NCBI GenBank assembly: GCA_008933705.1
Contig: WBUN01000002.1
Span: 124,001 to 188,000, forward strand
Source of the DNA: Hyphomicrobiaceae bacterium
GTDB lineage: Bacteria > Pseudomonadota > Alphaproteobacteria > Rhizobiales > Hyphomicrobiaceae
DNA length: 64,000 nt
Reading direction: 5' to 3'
Below the pieces are notes generated by a model. It saw nothing but the letters and a program-made list of their open reading frames with translations. It searched no databases and was not told the origin of the DNA. Both the position numbers and the translations under genes were made by a program. How positions within the stretch are numbered: position 1 is the first letter of the stretch; each line of letters opens with the position of its first letter. Of this stretch, positions 55,211 to 64,000 are shown one piece after another.

Positions 55211-58200
55211 ATGCAGATCAATCGGCGGTTCACGACGGCGGGCAAGTCACCTTATGAAAAGATCCCCTTCCGCCGCACCACGTCCGAGATCAGGAATCCG
55301 GACGGCTCGGTCGTGTTCCGGCTCGAGAATTTCGCGGTCCCCGAGCATTGGAGCCAGGTAGCGGCCGACATCCTCGCCCAGAAATATTTCCGCAAGGCCG
55401 GTATTCCCGCGCGCCTCAAGCGCATCGAGGAGACCCAGGTTCCATCGTGGCTGTGGCGGTCGGCCCCTGACGAGCGGGCGCTCGCCGAGCTTCCCGAAAA
55501 GGAGAGGTTCGGAGGGGAAAGCGACGCGCGACAGGTTTTCGACCGCCTTGCCGGCACGTGGACCTACTGGGGCTGGAAAGGCGGCTACTTCACCTGCGAG
55601 GACGACGCCCGCGCCTTCTTCGACGAGCACCGCTACATGCTGGCCATGCAGTTCGGCGCGCCGAACAGCCCGCAGTGGTTCAACACCGGCCTGCACTGGG
55701 CCTACGGCATCGATGGGCCGGGCCAGGGGCACTACTACGTCGACCACCTGACGGGCAAAGTCGCAGCCTCCGAATCCGCCTATGAGCATCCCCAGCCGCA
55801 TGCCTGCTTCATCCAGTCGATCGAGGATGATCTCGTCAACGAGAACGGGATCATGGATCTTTGGGTACGGGAAGCGCGCCTCTTCAAGTACGGCTCCGGC
55901 ACCGGCACCAACTTCTCCAAGCTGAGGGCGGAGAACGAAAGGCTTTCGGGCGGCGGCAAGTCGTCGGGCCTGATGAGCTTCCTGCGCATCGGCGATCGGG
56001 CAGCCGGCGCCATCAAGTCGGGCGGCACGACCCGGCGCGCCGCCAAGATGGTGGTGGTCGACATCGACCACCCCGACATCGAGGCCTATATCGACTGGAA
56101 GGTGAAGGAGGAGCAGAAGGTCGCCGCGCTTGTGACCGGCTCCAAGATCTGCCAGAAGCGGCTCAAGGCCATCATGAAGGCCTGCGTCAACTGCGGGGTC
56201 GACGGCGTCGCGCCGGAGGCGCGCATCTCACATCCCGACTGCTTCGATCCCGCCAAGAACCCGGCGTTGAAGCGCGCCATCAAGGACGCGCGGCGCGATC
56301 TCGTCCCGGACAACTACATCCGCCGCATCATCCAGTTCGCGCGCCAGGGCTACAAGGACCTGGAGTTCTCCACCTACGACACGGACTGGGACAGCGAGGC
56401 CTACCTGACGGTCTCTGGCCAAAACTCCAACAACTCGGTGCGAGTGACGGACGCGTTCCTGAACGCAGTGATGGAGGACGAAGACTGGTCGCTGACCTCG
56501 CGGCTCGGCGGCAAGACGGTGAAAACCGTCAAGGCGCGGGAGTTGTGGGAGAAGATCGGCTACGCCGCCTGGGCCTCCGCGGATCCGGGCATCCAGTTCC
56601 ACACCACCATCAACGACTGGCATACCTGCCCGAAATCGGGGCCGATCCGCGCCTCGAACCCCTGCTCGGAATACATGTTCCTCGACGACACCGCTTGCAA
56701 CCTGGCGTCGCTGAACCTGATGATGTTCCGCGATTCCGACAAGCGCTTCGACGTCGCGGCCTTCGAGCATGCCTGCCGGCTGTGGACCATTGCGCTAGAG
56801 ATCTCGGTGCTGATGGCGCAGTTCCCCTCCAGGAAGATCGCCGAGCTGTCCTACCGCTACCGCACGCTCGGCCTCGGCTTCGCCAATATCGGCGGTTGCC
56901 TGATGGCCTCGGGCATCCCCTACGACAGTCCCGAGGGCCGCGCCATCTGCGGCGCCATCTCGGCCATCATGACGGGCGTAGCGTATGCGACCTCGGCAGA
57001 GATGGCCAAGGAGCTCGGCGCTTTCCCCGGCTATGCGCCGAACGCAAACGACATGCTGCGCGTGATCCGCAACCATCGTCGCGCCGCTTATGGCCACAAG
57101 GAGGGCTACGAGAAGGTCTCGATCGCACCGGTGCCGCTCGATGCGTCGGCCTGCCCGGACGACCGTCTCGTTGAGGCCGCGCGCCGCGCCTGGGACCAGG
57201 CCATCGCACTCGGCCAGGAGCACGGCTACCGCAATGCGCAGGCAACCGTGATCGCCCCCACCGGCACGATCGGCCTCGTCATGGATTGCGACACCACCGG
57301 CATCGAGCCCGACTTCGCGCTGGTGAAGTTCAAGAAGCTGGCCGGCGGCGGCTATTTCAAGATCATCAATCAATCCGTTCCCGAGGCTCTGCGCACGCTG
57401 GGTTACAGCGAGGCCGAGATCGCCGAGATGGAAGCCTATGCGGTAGGCCACGGCTCGCTGGCGCAGGCGCCCGCCATCAACCACACGACGCTCAAGGCCA
57501 AGGGCTTCACCGACAAGGTGCTGCAGAAGCTCGAGGGGTCGCTGAAGACGGCGTTCGATATCAAGTTCGCCTTCAACAAGTGGACGCTCGGCGAGGAGTT
57601 CCTGACCGGCACCCTGCAGATCCCGGCAGACACCTTGAACGAGCCGGGTTTCGATTTGCTCACGCACCTGGGCTTCTCCAGGAAGGACACCGAAGCGGCC
57701 AATGAGCACGTGTGCGGAGCCATGACGCTGGAAGGCGCGCCGCACATCGCTGAGGAGCACCTGCCCGTGTTCGACTGCGCCAGCCCGTGCGGGCGCAAGG
57801 GCAAGCGCTTCCTGTCGGCGGCAAGCCATATTCACATGATGGCCGCGAGCCAGCCCTTCATCTCGGGTGCCATCTCCAAGACCATCAACATGCCGAACGA
57901 GGCGGGCGTAGAGGATTGCAAGGAGGCCTACATGCTCTCCTGGCGCCTCGCGCTGAAGGCCAACGCGCTTTATCGCGACGGCTCCAAGCTGTCCCAGCCG
58001 CTCAATGCGCAGCTCCTGCCTGACGACGAGGACGAGGCTGAGGAGGTCGCCGAACAGATGATGGCCGACAAGCCGATGGCGGCGCGCGCGACCGTCACCG
58101 CCGAGCGTATCGTCGAGCGCATCGTGGAGCGGGCGCGCGAGCGCGAGAAGCTGCCCAACCGGCGCAAGAGCTACACACAGAAGGCCACCGTCGGCGGCCA

Positions 58201-58993
58201 CAAGGTGTATCTCCACACCGGCGAGTATGAGGACGGGCGGCTGGGCGAGATTTTCATCGACATGCACAAGGAGGGCGCCGCCTTCCGGTCGCTGATGAAC
58301 AACTTCGCCATCGCCATCTCGCTCGGCCTGCAGTACGGCGTGCCGCTCGAGGAGTACGTGGACGCCTTCACGTTCACCCGCTTCGAGCCGGCCGGCCTCG
58401 TGCAGGGCAACGACACGATCAAGAACGCCACCTCGATCCTCGACTACATCTTCCGCGAGCTGGCGGTGTCGTACCTCGGCCGTAACGACCTGGCGCACGT
58501 CGACGTGAGCGAGATCGCCAACACCGGGCTTGGCTCCTCTGACGAGGAGCTGGAGGAGGATCAGGCCCCGCCGCCGGCCGCCAGGTTTCTCTCGCGCGGG
58601 CTGCTGCGCGGACAGGAGAACCGGGTGCTGGCCCTGCGCTCGACCTCGAGCGCTGTGGCCATTGCGGCGACCCGGACCGAGCCGGCGAGCCCCGTGGCCT
58701 CGCTGCAGCAGGAGGTGACGACCGCCTTCGCCCAGACCACCAAGACGGAAGTAACGCAGCTCGCCCAGCAGCTCGCCGACCAGTTGGCGCTGCGGCAGAA
58801 GACCCGCATTGCCAGGGAGGCCGCCGAGGTCGTCCGCGCCGCCAAGAGCAGCGTGGAGGCCGACCGGATCGCCGAGGCCAAAGTCAAGGGCTATGAGGGC
58901 GAGAGCTGCCGGGAGTGCGGAAATTTCACGCTCGTGCGCAACGGCACGTGCCTCAAGTGCGACACCTGCGGCAGCACGAGCGGGTGCAGCTGA
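55211..58993 (+). CDS. nrdJ: Adenosylcobalamin-dependent (class II) ribonucleotide reductase
   Basis: A 1260-residue NrdJ that makes deoxyribonucleotides with an AdoCbl radical and without oxygen. The core includes [82 protein letters not shown] and [21 protein letters not shown] (given in parts: [42 protein letters not shown]). The C-terminus has a Cys-rich tail with C1233, C1236, C1247, C1250, C1253 and C1259 for thioredoxin exchange or zinc. ATG 55211 is used. It is a single-gene unit; no cobalamin genes are close. Confidence 0.96.
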   Translation: MQINRRFTTAGKSPYEKIPFRRTTSEIRNPDGSVVFRLENFAVPEHWSQVAADILAQKYFRKAGIPARLKRIEETQVPSWLWRSAPDERALAELPEKERFGGESDARQVFDRLAGTWTYWGWKGGYFTCEDDARAFFDEHRYMLAMQFGAPNSPQWFNTGLHWAYGIDGPGQGHYYVDHLTGKVAASESAYEHPQPHACFIQSIEDDLVNENGIMDLWVREARLFKYGSGTGTNFSKLRAENERLSGGGKSSGLMSFLRIGDRAAGAIKSGGTTRRAAKMVVVDIDHPDIEAYIDWKVKEEQKVAALVTGSKICQKRLKAIMKACVNCGVDGVAPEARISHPDCFDPAKNPALKRAIKDARRDLVPDNYIRRIIQFARQGYKDLEFSTYDTDWDSEAYLTVSGQNSNNSVRVTDAFLNAVMEDEDWSLTSRLGGKTVKTVKARELWEKIGYAAWASADPGIQFHTTINDWHTCPKSGPIRASNPCSEYMFLDDTACNLASLNLMMFRDSDKRFDVAAFEHACRLWTIALEISVLMAQFPSRKIAELSYRYRTLGLGFANIGGCLMASGIPYDSPEGRAICGAISAIMTGVAYATSAEMAKELGAFPGYAPNANDMLRVIRNHRRAAYGHKEGYEKVSIAPVPLDASACPDDRLVEAARRAWDQAIALGQEHGYRNAQATVIAPTGTIGLVMDCDTTGIEPDFALVKFKKLAGGGYFKIINQSVPEALRTLGYSEAEIAEMEAYAVGHGSLAQAPAINHTTLKAKGFTDKVLQKLEGSLKTAFDIKFAFNKWTLGEEFLTGTLQIPADTLNEPGFDLLTHLGFSRKDTEAANEHVCGAMTLEGAPHIAEEHLPVFDCASPCGRKGKRFLSAASHIHMMAASQPFISGAISKTINMPNEAGVEDCKEAYMLSWRLALKANALYRDGSKLSQPLNAQLLPDDEDEAEEVAEQMMADKPMAARATVTAERIVERIVERAREREKLPNRRKSYTQKATVGGHKVYLHTGEYEDGRLGEIFIDMHKEGAAFRSLMNNFAIAISLGLQYGVPLEEYVDAFTFTRFEPAGLVQGNDTIKNATSILDYIFRELAVSYLGRNDLAHVDVSEIANTGLGSSDEELEEDQAPPPAARFLSRGLLRGQENRVLALRSTSSAVAIAATRTEPASPVASLQQEVTTAFAQTTKTEVTQLAQQLADQLALRQKTRIAREAAEVVRAAKSSVEADRIAEAKVKGYEGESCRECGNFTLVRNGTCLKCDTCGSTSGCS

Positions 58994-59032
58994 GGGAAAT
59001 CTGAACAAGCATTGAGGCTGATCAACGGCCCA

Positions 59033-59061
59033 TTGACGCAAGGCGTTGTGACAATTATGTG
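59033..59061 (+). promoter_or_regulatory. Candidate promoter between nrdJ and the 71-residue gene
   Basis: TTGACG and TATGTG are separated by 17 nt. A start near 59068 would place the palindromic segment in the leader of the small gene at 59178. Confidence 0.25.
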
Positions 59062-59110
59062 AAGCCGCCAGCCGGGCCCGGCACGCGTGCGAACAAGCCG
59101 GCGGCTTCAC
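59059..59110 (+). other. Highly structured palindromic segment downstream of nrdJ
   Basis: GTGAAGCCGCC (59059-59069) pairs perfectly over 11 bp with 59100-59110. The 30-nt interior contains two further perfect palindromes, GCCGGGCCCGGC (59071-59082) and GCACGCGTGC (59081-59090). The whole could fold as a branched hairpin. There is no U-tract. It may be a processing or stability element, or a terminator. Confidence 0.5.
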
Positions 59111-59177
59111 ATCCAGGCGTGCACAGATCCAGTGCGTAGCAATTCGCGGCGGTTCTGACTTTTCAGGGGGACAGGTC

Positions 59178-59393
59178 ATGGAACTCTCGAATTATGAGTT
59201 GGTGCGCTATCCGTCCGGTCAGCTCGTCATCACCCGCTCCGGCGTCAATGCTCAGGGCGCACCCTCGTCGGGACCGCGCGATGTCGTCGGCGCCTTCACC
59301 AGCGAAGCCGAGGCCCAGAGCGCGCTGGCGCGCCTGATCAATGCGTCCGCCAGAAGCGGCGAGGCATCGAGCCGGACCGCGATGGCCGGTTGA
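59178..59393 (+). CDS. Small conserved-looking protein, unknown function
   Basis: A 71-residue soluble protein beginning MELSNYELVRYPSGQLVITR. It has a beta-rich first half and a helix with SEAEAQSALARLIN, then a short Ser/Ala tail. No signal or membrane segment is seen. The ribosome binding site CAGGGGGAC lies 7 nt before ATG, which strongly supports translation. I do not recognise a family. It stands between nrdJ and the 211-residue gene. Confidence 0.65.
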   Translation: MELSNYELVRYPSGQLVITRSGVNAQGAPSSGPRDVVGAFTSEAEAQSALARLINASARSGEASSRTAMAG

Positions 59394-59468
59394 TTATGGC
59401 GCCGCCCCCATGGGCGGCGCGGTGCGAATCGGTCTTGTGTGCGTTGACCTGAGGGATGGGGAGCACTC

Positions 59469-60104
59469 ATGACCGTACACCCGCCGGCAACGCGGCATCC
59501 AAGCATCTATCTGCTGGGCGATCACCTCGACGCTGCCCTGGCGATGGGGGAGGATCTGCTGACCGAGCGTGTCATGCTGGCGGAAGCCGTGCAGCACCTC
59601 AGCATGCCGCGTCTGATGCGCCAGAGCCGCGAGATCTCCGAGTTTCTCGGCACCGTGCGCACGCTCGAGCTTGCCATGACGGCGCGGCTGCTGCAGGCGC
59701 GCAAGCGCGCCGAGGAGATGAAGCGGAGCGAGAGCAGGCTCAAGCCGCTCATTGCCCTGTTCGTTGCCGGCACCGCCCCGCTGGTCGATGCCGCAGCGGA
59801 GCTTGGGGACACCACCACGCGCGATTTCGAGACGGGCGACGTGGGAATGGCCTTCCTGCGCAGCCGGGGCGTGATCGCCCGCGATGCGGCGGGGCTGGGG
59901 CGCCTGACACAGATTGCCGTGACCGAGGAATACCTGGTGGCGGGACGTGTGCGGCTTGGCACCCTGCTCGATCTGGTGGCTACCTTCCTCGATACCCTCG
60001 ATCTGCTGTTCGACCTCTACGCGGAGCCGGATACCGACCCATCCGCCCTGCCGGCCAAAGAGCCGAAGGACGCCGGCTCGCCCCCCGCCAATATAGTCCG
60101 CTGA
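59469..60104 (+). CDS. Hypothetical helical protein
   Basis: A 211-residue, mostly alpha-helical, soluble protein. Helices with ALAMGEDLLTERVMLAEAVQ (22-41 region), LRQ/ARKRAEEMKRSE and a C-terminal LLDLVATFLDTLDLLFDLYA suggest a helical bundle. The last ~20 residues are disordered. The ATG follows GAGGGATGGGGAG. No known domain was recognised. It may be co-transcribed with the upstream 71-residue gene (75-nt gap). Confidence 0.65.
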   Translation: MTVHPPATRHPSIYLLGDHLDAALAMGEDLLTERVMLAEAVQHLSMPRLMRQSREISEFLGTVRTLELAMTARLLQARKRAEEMKRSESRLKPLIALFVAGTAPLVDAAAELGDTTTRDFETGDVGMAFLRSRGVIARDAAGLGRLTQIAVTEEYLVAGRVRLGTLLDLVATFLDTLDLLFDLYAEPDTDPSALPAKEPKDAGSPPANIVR

Positions 60105-60146
60105 GCGGTGCTGCCCCTCCCGAGGACGACGGGGGACACGTCCAAC

Positions 60147-60644
60147 TCAGCACTTGCGGAGCACGGCGGACAGCTCCTTCATCTGCGTGGCCTGATCGGG
60201 GATGACGGTCACGAGCTGCTCGCACCGTGTGCTCACCACCGTCATTCTGGCCTCGAAGAACTGCCCGCTGAGCTGCACGCTGAATCCATCGCTGGTGAAG
60301 GCTCCGTTCACGGTGCCGTTGAGCGAATAGATGTTGTCGCTCCACCGGCCCGTTATCCTGGCACCGTCGATCTCCATATGGGTTGCCGCGTCGAAGGCAT
60401 AGCTCAGGCCCTTGCAGCGCAGGTTCTGGCGCATGCGCGAGCCGTCGTCGCTCGGGAAATAGGTGATGACGCATTTGAACTCCTCGCTCGGCCCGGACGC
60501 GGGAATGATCCTTCCGTCCCCTGCCCAGCGGCCGGCGAAGCTTGCAACGGTGGAATCCTGACCGGCGACCGCCCTGCCGCTCGCAGCAAATGCAAGCAGA
60601 GCCAATGCGCATGCCGTCGTTGTTGCGAAATACGCGCGCACCAT
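60147..60644 (-). CDS. Secreted protein, unknown function
   Basis: A 165-residue protein with a signal peptide (hydrophobic 8-24, cleavage near AVAGQ). The mature domain is beta-rich and starts with VASFAGRWAGDGRI, followed by CVITYFPSDDGSRMRQNLRC and ARITGRWSDNIYSLNGTVNG. It looks like a lipocalin- or avidin-like small barrel. Four Cys could form two disulfides. The start follows GAGGGGG 6 nt upstream. Similar proteins are common in rhizobia, but I cannot give a function. It is convergent with the 211-residue gene. Confidence 0.75.
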   Translation of the reverse strand: MVRAYFATTTACALALLAFAASGRAVAGQDSTVASFAGRWAGDGRIIPASGPSEEFKCVITYFPSDDGSRMRQNLRCKGLSYAFDAATHMEIDGARITGRWSDNIYSLNGTVNGAFTSDGFSVQLSGQFFEARMTVVSTRCEQLVTVIPDQATQMKELSAVLRKC

Positions 60645-60853
60645 GAGTAACCCCCTCGTTGATTGTTGGACCACCCCGGCCCGTCGATCCGAGGGGCGGG
60701 CGGCCTGGCCACAAGGGGACACCATAGTCGTGCTCAATTTAAGACGGCGTTGCGCATGATCGTCGGCCGGGCACGCCGCTGCAGGCGCAGGCTTGCCGGA
60801 CGCGGCTGCCGCTGACACTCTGGCTGCGTCTCAATGTCAATCAGGTGCGGCCC

Positions 60854-61279
60854 ATGCCCCTCCCCCAAACGCCGGCTCTGGTCGTCGACTGCGTCGTGTT
60901 CGACGCCGCCGTGCGCCTTCTCCTCGTCCGCCGCAGGAACCCGCCGTTTCAGGGCGCTTACGCGCTGCCGGGCGGCTTCGTGGAGATCGGCGAGACGGTC
61001 GAGCAGGCCGGCCGCCGCGAGCTTTTTGAGGAAACCGGAATAAGCGTGGGCAGGCTGCGGCTGATCGGGGTCTACTCGGACCCGGATCGCGATCCCAGGG
61101 GCCACATCTGCTCGGTTGCATTCCTTGCCCGCGTCAGGCGCGCCGAGCCGACCGCAGGCGACGACGCAGAGGCAGCGCTGTGGGTCTCGAACCGGCGCAA
61201 GCTCTCGCTCGCCTTCGACCACAGGAAAATTGTTGCTGATGCGTCGCGCCTGCTGAGCGCGTCCAGGAGCGCCAAATAG
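60854..61279 (+). CDS. NUDIX hydrolase
   Basis: A 141-residue hydrolase of nucleoside diphosphates linked to other moieties. The Nudix box is complete: G41-x5-E47-x7-R55-E56-x2-E59-E60-x-G62, in GGFVEIGETVEQAGRRELFE. The following GVYSDPDRDPRGHICSVAFLA fits ADP-ribose- or NMN-type subfamilies, which is suggestive only. ATG 60854 is used; GTG 60845 is three codons earlier. It is a single gene, divergent from the secreted-protein gene. Confidence 0.92.
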   Translation: MPLPQTPALVVDCVVFDAAVRLLLVRRRNPPFQGAYALPGGFVEIGETVEQAGRRELFEETGISVGRLRLIGVYSDPDRDPRGHICSVAFLARVRRAEPTAGDDAEAALWVSNRRKLSLAFDHRKIVADASRLLSASRSAK

Positions 61280-61282
61280 CAA

Positions 61283-61308
61283 CACCCCGGCCGGGATGGA
61301 CCGGGGTG
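61283..61308 (+). terminator. Hairpin after the NUDIX gene
   Basis: CACCCCGG pairs perfectly with CCGGGGTG over 8 bp around a 10-nt loop, 3 nt after the NUDIX stop. No U-tract follows. Confidence 0.35.
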
Positions 61309-61409
61309 CCGCCACTGTGCTGACCCGGGCTGAAACGGGAGGTCATCAGCCGGATCGCGCAAGAAACGTGCGCACCGCGCCAAAGTTCCCTGCCGCATGC
61401 CCCTTTGGG

Positions 61410-61850
61410 TCACGCAATCGCCGCCTCCAGCATCTCCGCCTGACCGTACCGGTCCGGCACCCGTGCCCGATCGAGCTCCGAGAGCAGGCCCTCCAGAGCG
61501 ACGGCGAATTTGTGCGGATTGAAGCCGCGCTCCATGTTGAGGCGCATGCCAGCCGCCACCTTGAGCGCAGGGGCAAGCAGGGCGAGGCCGCGCTTGAGGA
61601 AGAGGCTGCGCAGCCGCGAGCAGGTGAACACCTCCGCGAAGGCCCGGAAGCGCAGGACCAGGGCAAGCCGCCCGGCCGGGTCATCGCCGAAGGCGAGCCA
61701 GACGGCGTGATCGATCTCGCGCAGCTCTGCGTGCGACAGACCGCGCAGCAGGGCAAGCCCGCGACCGCTGTCGATCAGAAAGCGCATCGGTACGGCGAGC
61801 TTCTCGGGTGCGACGAGCGGCAAGTCGGAAAAGTCGACGGCGGCAGTCAT
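61410..61850 (-). CDS. Hypothetical protein
   Basis: A 146-residue soluble protein, Ala/Leu/Arg-rich and predicted helical. It contains PMRFLIDSGRGLALLRGLSH and LRLNMERGFNPHKFAVALEG-like helices (residues ~105-125). No motif or signal peptide is recognised. The start at 61850 is 23 nt after the upstream small gene, so the pair is likely one transcription unit. It could be a small regulatory or structural protein; nothing in the sequence decides. Confidence 0.6.
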   Translation of the reverse strand: MTAAVDFSDLPLVAPEKLAVPMRFLIDSGRGLALLRGLSHAELREIDHAVWLAFGDDPAGRLALVLRFRAFAEVFTCSRLRSLFLKRGLALLAPALKVAAGMRLNMERGFNPHKFAVALEGLLSELDRARVPDRYGQAEMLEAAIA

Positions 61851-61873
61851 GGCATGTGCTCCGCTTGCAGGCC

Positions 61874-62095
61874 TTAGACCCGGCTGACGTCGCCGAAGAT
61901 CGTCCAGGGCGATCCGGTCATCATGATGATCTCGCTCGGGCGGTTGGCGATGAGGACGAAATCGACGTCCTGGCCCACGAGGCCATCGCCCGAATTGATG
62001 ATCTCGGATCTGGAGAACCGGTATTTGCGGCCGTTGTCCGCCTCGATGACGCCGTAGCCGATGTCCTCGCGGTACTTGGTGATCTGTCCGTGCAT
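61874..62095 (-). CDS. Small OB-fold-like (cold-shock-like) protein
   Basis: A 73-residue protein. MHGQITKYREDIGYGVIEAD followed by GRKYRFSRSEI resembles the first strands of cold-shock domains (G-x-V/I-x-x-F...GYGFI), and QDVDFVLIANRPSEI gives a further beta strand. The aromatic RNP1/RNP2 signature of true CspA proteins is incomplete. RNA binding is a guess. GGGAGAGA lies 5 nt before ATG. It is upstream of the 146-residue gene in the same unit. Confidence 0.65.
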   Translation of the reverse strand: MHGQITKYREDIGYGVIEADNGRKYRFSRSEIINSGDGLVGQDVDFVLIANRPSEIIMMTGSPWTIFGDVSRV

Positions 62096-62373
62096 GACTC
62101 TCTCCCTTGGGTGCTGCAGACCGAACCGAGGGCGGTGCCGGTCTCGCGTTGTGAGGAGAGATTGACCGATCACTGCCGTCTGCGCTGTTCCCGGCGAAAC
62201 ATGACTTGTGCGCTTGCAGGGAGAGAAGAATCCGCCTCCCGGAATGCATCGCACACACCTGTTCCACCGGTAACAGCAGGCCCCATTCCCCGCGCGTAGG
62301 GTCACGACATTGGGCACGGCCCGGCAGGCAGCGGCCAAGGCGGGCAGTGCTTCAGGCAAACGGAGGATCACTC

Positions 62374-63507
62374 ATGCAATCCCACAACAGCGCCCCATCT
62401 GGGGGCCATCGGCAAAGCCCGGGCAGCGAAGCCGCCAAGCGGCTTGCCACCATTCTCGGTCTTGGCCTGCTCGGCATGGCCGGCATCGCCATCTCGATCT
62501 ATGCCAGCCCCGGCCAGGCAACCCAGAACAAGCTGCCCTTGCCGACGAACGCTGCCGTGCAGACCGCGCAGCCTGCTGCGCCTGTTCCCGCAGCGCCTCA
62601 GGTTGGATGGGTCGCCGCCGCTCCCGGACGGGTCGAGCCCAAATCCGGCCAGATCCGCATCGGCACCGGCATCGCCGGCCGCGTCATGGAAATCGCCGTG
62701 CACACCAACGATCGCGTCACCGAGGGTGAGGTTCTGATCCGCCTGGAGGACAAGGAGGCACGCGCCCGTCTGACGGCTGCCGAAGCGGAAGTCGCCGCAC
62801 GCAAGCGCGAGCGCGATGCACAGCCCGCAACAGCCGGACGCGACGATATCCGCAAGGCTGAGGACGCAGTATTTGCCGCCGAGCGGACCGTGACAAATGC
62901 CCGCTTCGAGCTCGATGCCGTGCTTGCCGCCGATCGCAAGTCGCCCGGCAGTCCGCAGGCGCTGCTGCAGGCCCGCAAGCGACTGGCCGAAGCGAAGGAC
63001 AAGCTGCGCCGGGAGCACGTGGCATTCGCCGCGGCGCATGCCCGGGCCACCGTACCCGCTCCCAATCGTCTCGAAGCTGCCTTGATTGCCGCGCGCACCG
63101 AGGTGACCATGGCCGAGGAGTTCCTCGACAAGACCCGCATCCGCGCACCCATCACCGGCAGCGTGCTGCAGGTGAACGCCAAGCGCGGCGAGCTGGTCGC
63201 CCCCTCGCCCGATGTGCCGCTGCTGACCATGGGCGACATGACCGTGATTCGCGTGCGTGCCGAGGTGGACGAGCAGGATGTCGCGAAGATCAAGCTTGGT
63301 CAGAAGGCCTTCGTACGCAGCAGTGCCTATCCCGGAAAGGATTTCGAAGGCAAAGTGACGGAGCTCGCCCCCTCGCTCGGCTTGCCGAGAATGGGATCGC
63401 GCGGTGCGCGCCGGGCAACCGACGTGGAGGTCATGGAGGTCATGATCGACCTTGACGGTCCAGTGCCCCTGCTGCCCGGCATGCGTGCCGACGCGTTCTT
63501 CCGCTAG
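62374..63507 (+). CDS. HlyD-family efflux adaptor (DevB-like)
   Basis: A 377-residue periplasmic adaptor of the membrane-fusion family. One N-terminal membrane anchor (~26-44) and a Pro/Ala linker precede the lipoyl half (GRVMEIAVHTNDRVTEGEVL). A long coiled-coil hairpin (~125-270) is followed by the second lipoyl half (TRIRAPITGSVLQVNAKRGE) and the beta-barrel. The likeness is to DevB, which works with DevC-type ABC permeases. ATG 62374 has GGAGGA 5 nt upstream. No cognate ABC transporter or outer-membrane channel is next to it; an SMR gene follows instead. Confidence 0.88.
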   Translation: MQSHNSAPSGGHRQSPGSEAAKRLATILGLGLLGMAGIAISIYASPGQATQNKLPLPTNAAVQTAQPAAPVPAAPQVGWVAAAPGRVEPKSGQIRIGTGIAGRVMEIAVHTNDRVTEGEVLIRLEDKEARARLTAAEAEVAARKRERDAQPATAGRDDIRKAEDAVFAAERTVTNARFELDAVLAADRKSPGSPQALLQARKRLAEAKDKLRREHVAFAAAHARATVPAPNRLEAALIAARTEVTMAEEFLDKTRIRAPITGSVLQVNAKRGELVAPSPDVPLLTMGDMTVIRVRAEVDEQDVAKIKLGQKAFVRSSAYPGKDFEGKVTELAPSLGLPRMGSRGARRATDVEVMEVMIDLDGPVPLLPGMRADAFFR

Positions 63508-63679
63508 GGCAGGACGTCGGGGCTGGAGCTTCAATCCGTCTCTATTGCCTTAGGCCGCTGCAACACCCGCCGGGGTTGCCCGTGCAATGCACTGGCCCCC
63601 GGCGGTGACGTCAGACAACGGTAGGATTTCGAGTGCAATACTCGGCCGGCGAGGGCATGGGACAGGACTGGAGACGGAC

Positions 63680-64000
63680 GTGGGTTATCTATTTCTCACC
63701 ATCGCGATCGTCAGCGAGGTCGTCGGCACCGCCGCGCTGAAGGCGTCAGAAGAATTCACCAGGCCGATACCTTCCATCATCGTGCTGCTCGGCTACGCCA
63801 TCGCCTTCCTCTGCCTGTCCCTGACGCTGCGAACGATCCCGGTCGGGATTGCCTATGCCATATGGGCAGGCTGCGGGATCGTCCTCGTTGCGCTGGCCTC
63901 CTACGTGCTGTTCGGACAGAAGCTCGACGCCCCGGCGCTGATCGGCATTGCGCTGATCACGGCAGGCGTCATTGTCGTCAACGTCTTCTCGCGCAGCATC
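63680..64000 (+). CDS. SMR family multidrug efflux protein (EmrE/Qac-like), 3' partial
   Basis: At least 107 residues, cut by the window edge; family length is about 110, so it is nearly complete. Four membrane helices are visible. E13 (VSEVVGT) is the proton/substrate site equivalent to EmrE E14, and Y59 and W62 in GIAYAIWAG match EmrE Y60 and W63. The E-V-V-G-T and L-x-L-R-T-I-P-V-G patterns favour the Qac/EmrE branch over guanidinium exporters. GTG 63680 is preceded by GGAG. Likely substrates are lipophilic cations. Confidence 0.92.
   Translation, partial: MGYLFLTIAIVSEVVGTAALKASEEFTRPIPSIIVLLGYAIAFLCLSLTLRTIPVGIAYAIWAGCGIVLVALASYVLFGQKLDAPALIGIALITAGVIVVNVFSRSI

Noticed and set aside
56795-59179. 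794-codon minus-strand open frame
   Set aside because: Antisense to nrdJ; no domain seen.
63508-63679. Guanidine riboswitch before the SMR gene
   Set aside because: No guanidine-I, -II or -III signature seen, and the protein looks like the EmrE/Qac branch, not the guanidinium exporter branch.

Overview
This 64 kb window is a compact, GC-rich, gene-dense chromosomal segment of an alphaproteobacterium, most likely of the order Hyphomicrobiales (Rhizobiales). The grounds are gene content and order. One block runs DsbA-like protein - aroQ - accB - accC - aat, facing a DUF2155 gene and an NDUFA12-type complex I gene. Another runs rne, N-acetylmuramoyl-L-alanine amidase, mrcA (PBP1A), prfB. Other lineage markers are a recJ - glpX - hom - aminotransferase run, a B12-dependent ribonucleotide reductase, class I PHA synthase, betaine-lipid genes btaAB and a GAAC-N7-GAAC LexA-type box. 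The genus cannot be named from the sequence alone.

Layout. 1-8 kb: a coiled-coil DUF2130 protein behind an SOS-type box, rpe, rimK, a small membrane protein, a BT1-type transporter, Fe/Mn superoxide dismutase, a luciferase-like oxidoreductase, and tRNA-Gln(TTG). 8-18.7 kb: a YfhO-like membrane protein, a methyltransferase, a CoA-ester lyase with a CinA-type amidase, a helix-hairpin-helix protein with a C-terminal membrane anchor, an oxaloacetate decarboxylase-like protein, an FMN-dependent alpha-hydroxy acid oxidase, and btaA-btaB behind a candidate Pho box. 18.9-24.8 kb, minus strand: aminotransferase, hom, glpX and recJ in transcription order, with a small lipoprotein gene upstream. 24.9-35 kb: phaC, divergent katG/oxyR, an O-acetylhomoserine sulfhydrylase, a cyanase relic, folP, a secreted beta-propeller protein and a bactofilin. 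35-46 kb: two RNA methyltransferases, a truncated acetyltransferase relic, prfB with its programmed frameshift, mrcA, amidase and rne. 46-55 kb: an aminotransferase, an M48 protease with TPR-like C-terminus, and the aroQ/acc/aat block. 55-64 kb: nrdJ, several small lineage-restricted genes, a NUDIX hydrolase, an orphan HlyD-type adaptor, and an SMR efflux gene that runs off the window.

How the genes fit together. Most are housekeeping: translation fidelity (prfB, aat, RNA methyltransferases, tRNA-Gln), cell wall and envelope (mrcA, amidase, bactofilin, DsbA-like, M48), fatty acid precursor supply (accBC), shikimate and amino acid synthesis (aroQ, hom, MetY, aminotransferase), carbon storage (phaC), and oxidative stress defence (sod, katG, oxyR). 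The clearest conditional modules are btaAB (phosphorus-free membrane lipid, probably PhoB-controlled), katG/oxyR (peroxide response) and the SOS-box gene at the left end.

I see no prophage, transposase, integrase, CRISPR array or recognisable defence island. The most noteworthy signals are regulatory or degenerative: the LexA-type box before a DUF2130 protein with a nuclease-like residue pattern, the Pho box before btaA, the RF2 frameshift (which splits prfB if ignored), the cyanase and acetyltransferase relics, and a heavily palindromic segment downstream of nrdJ.
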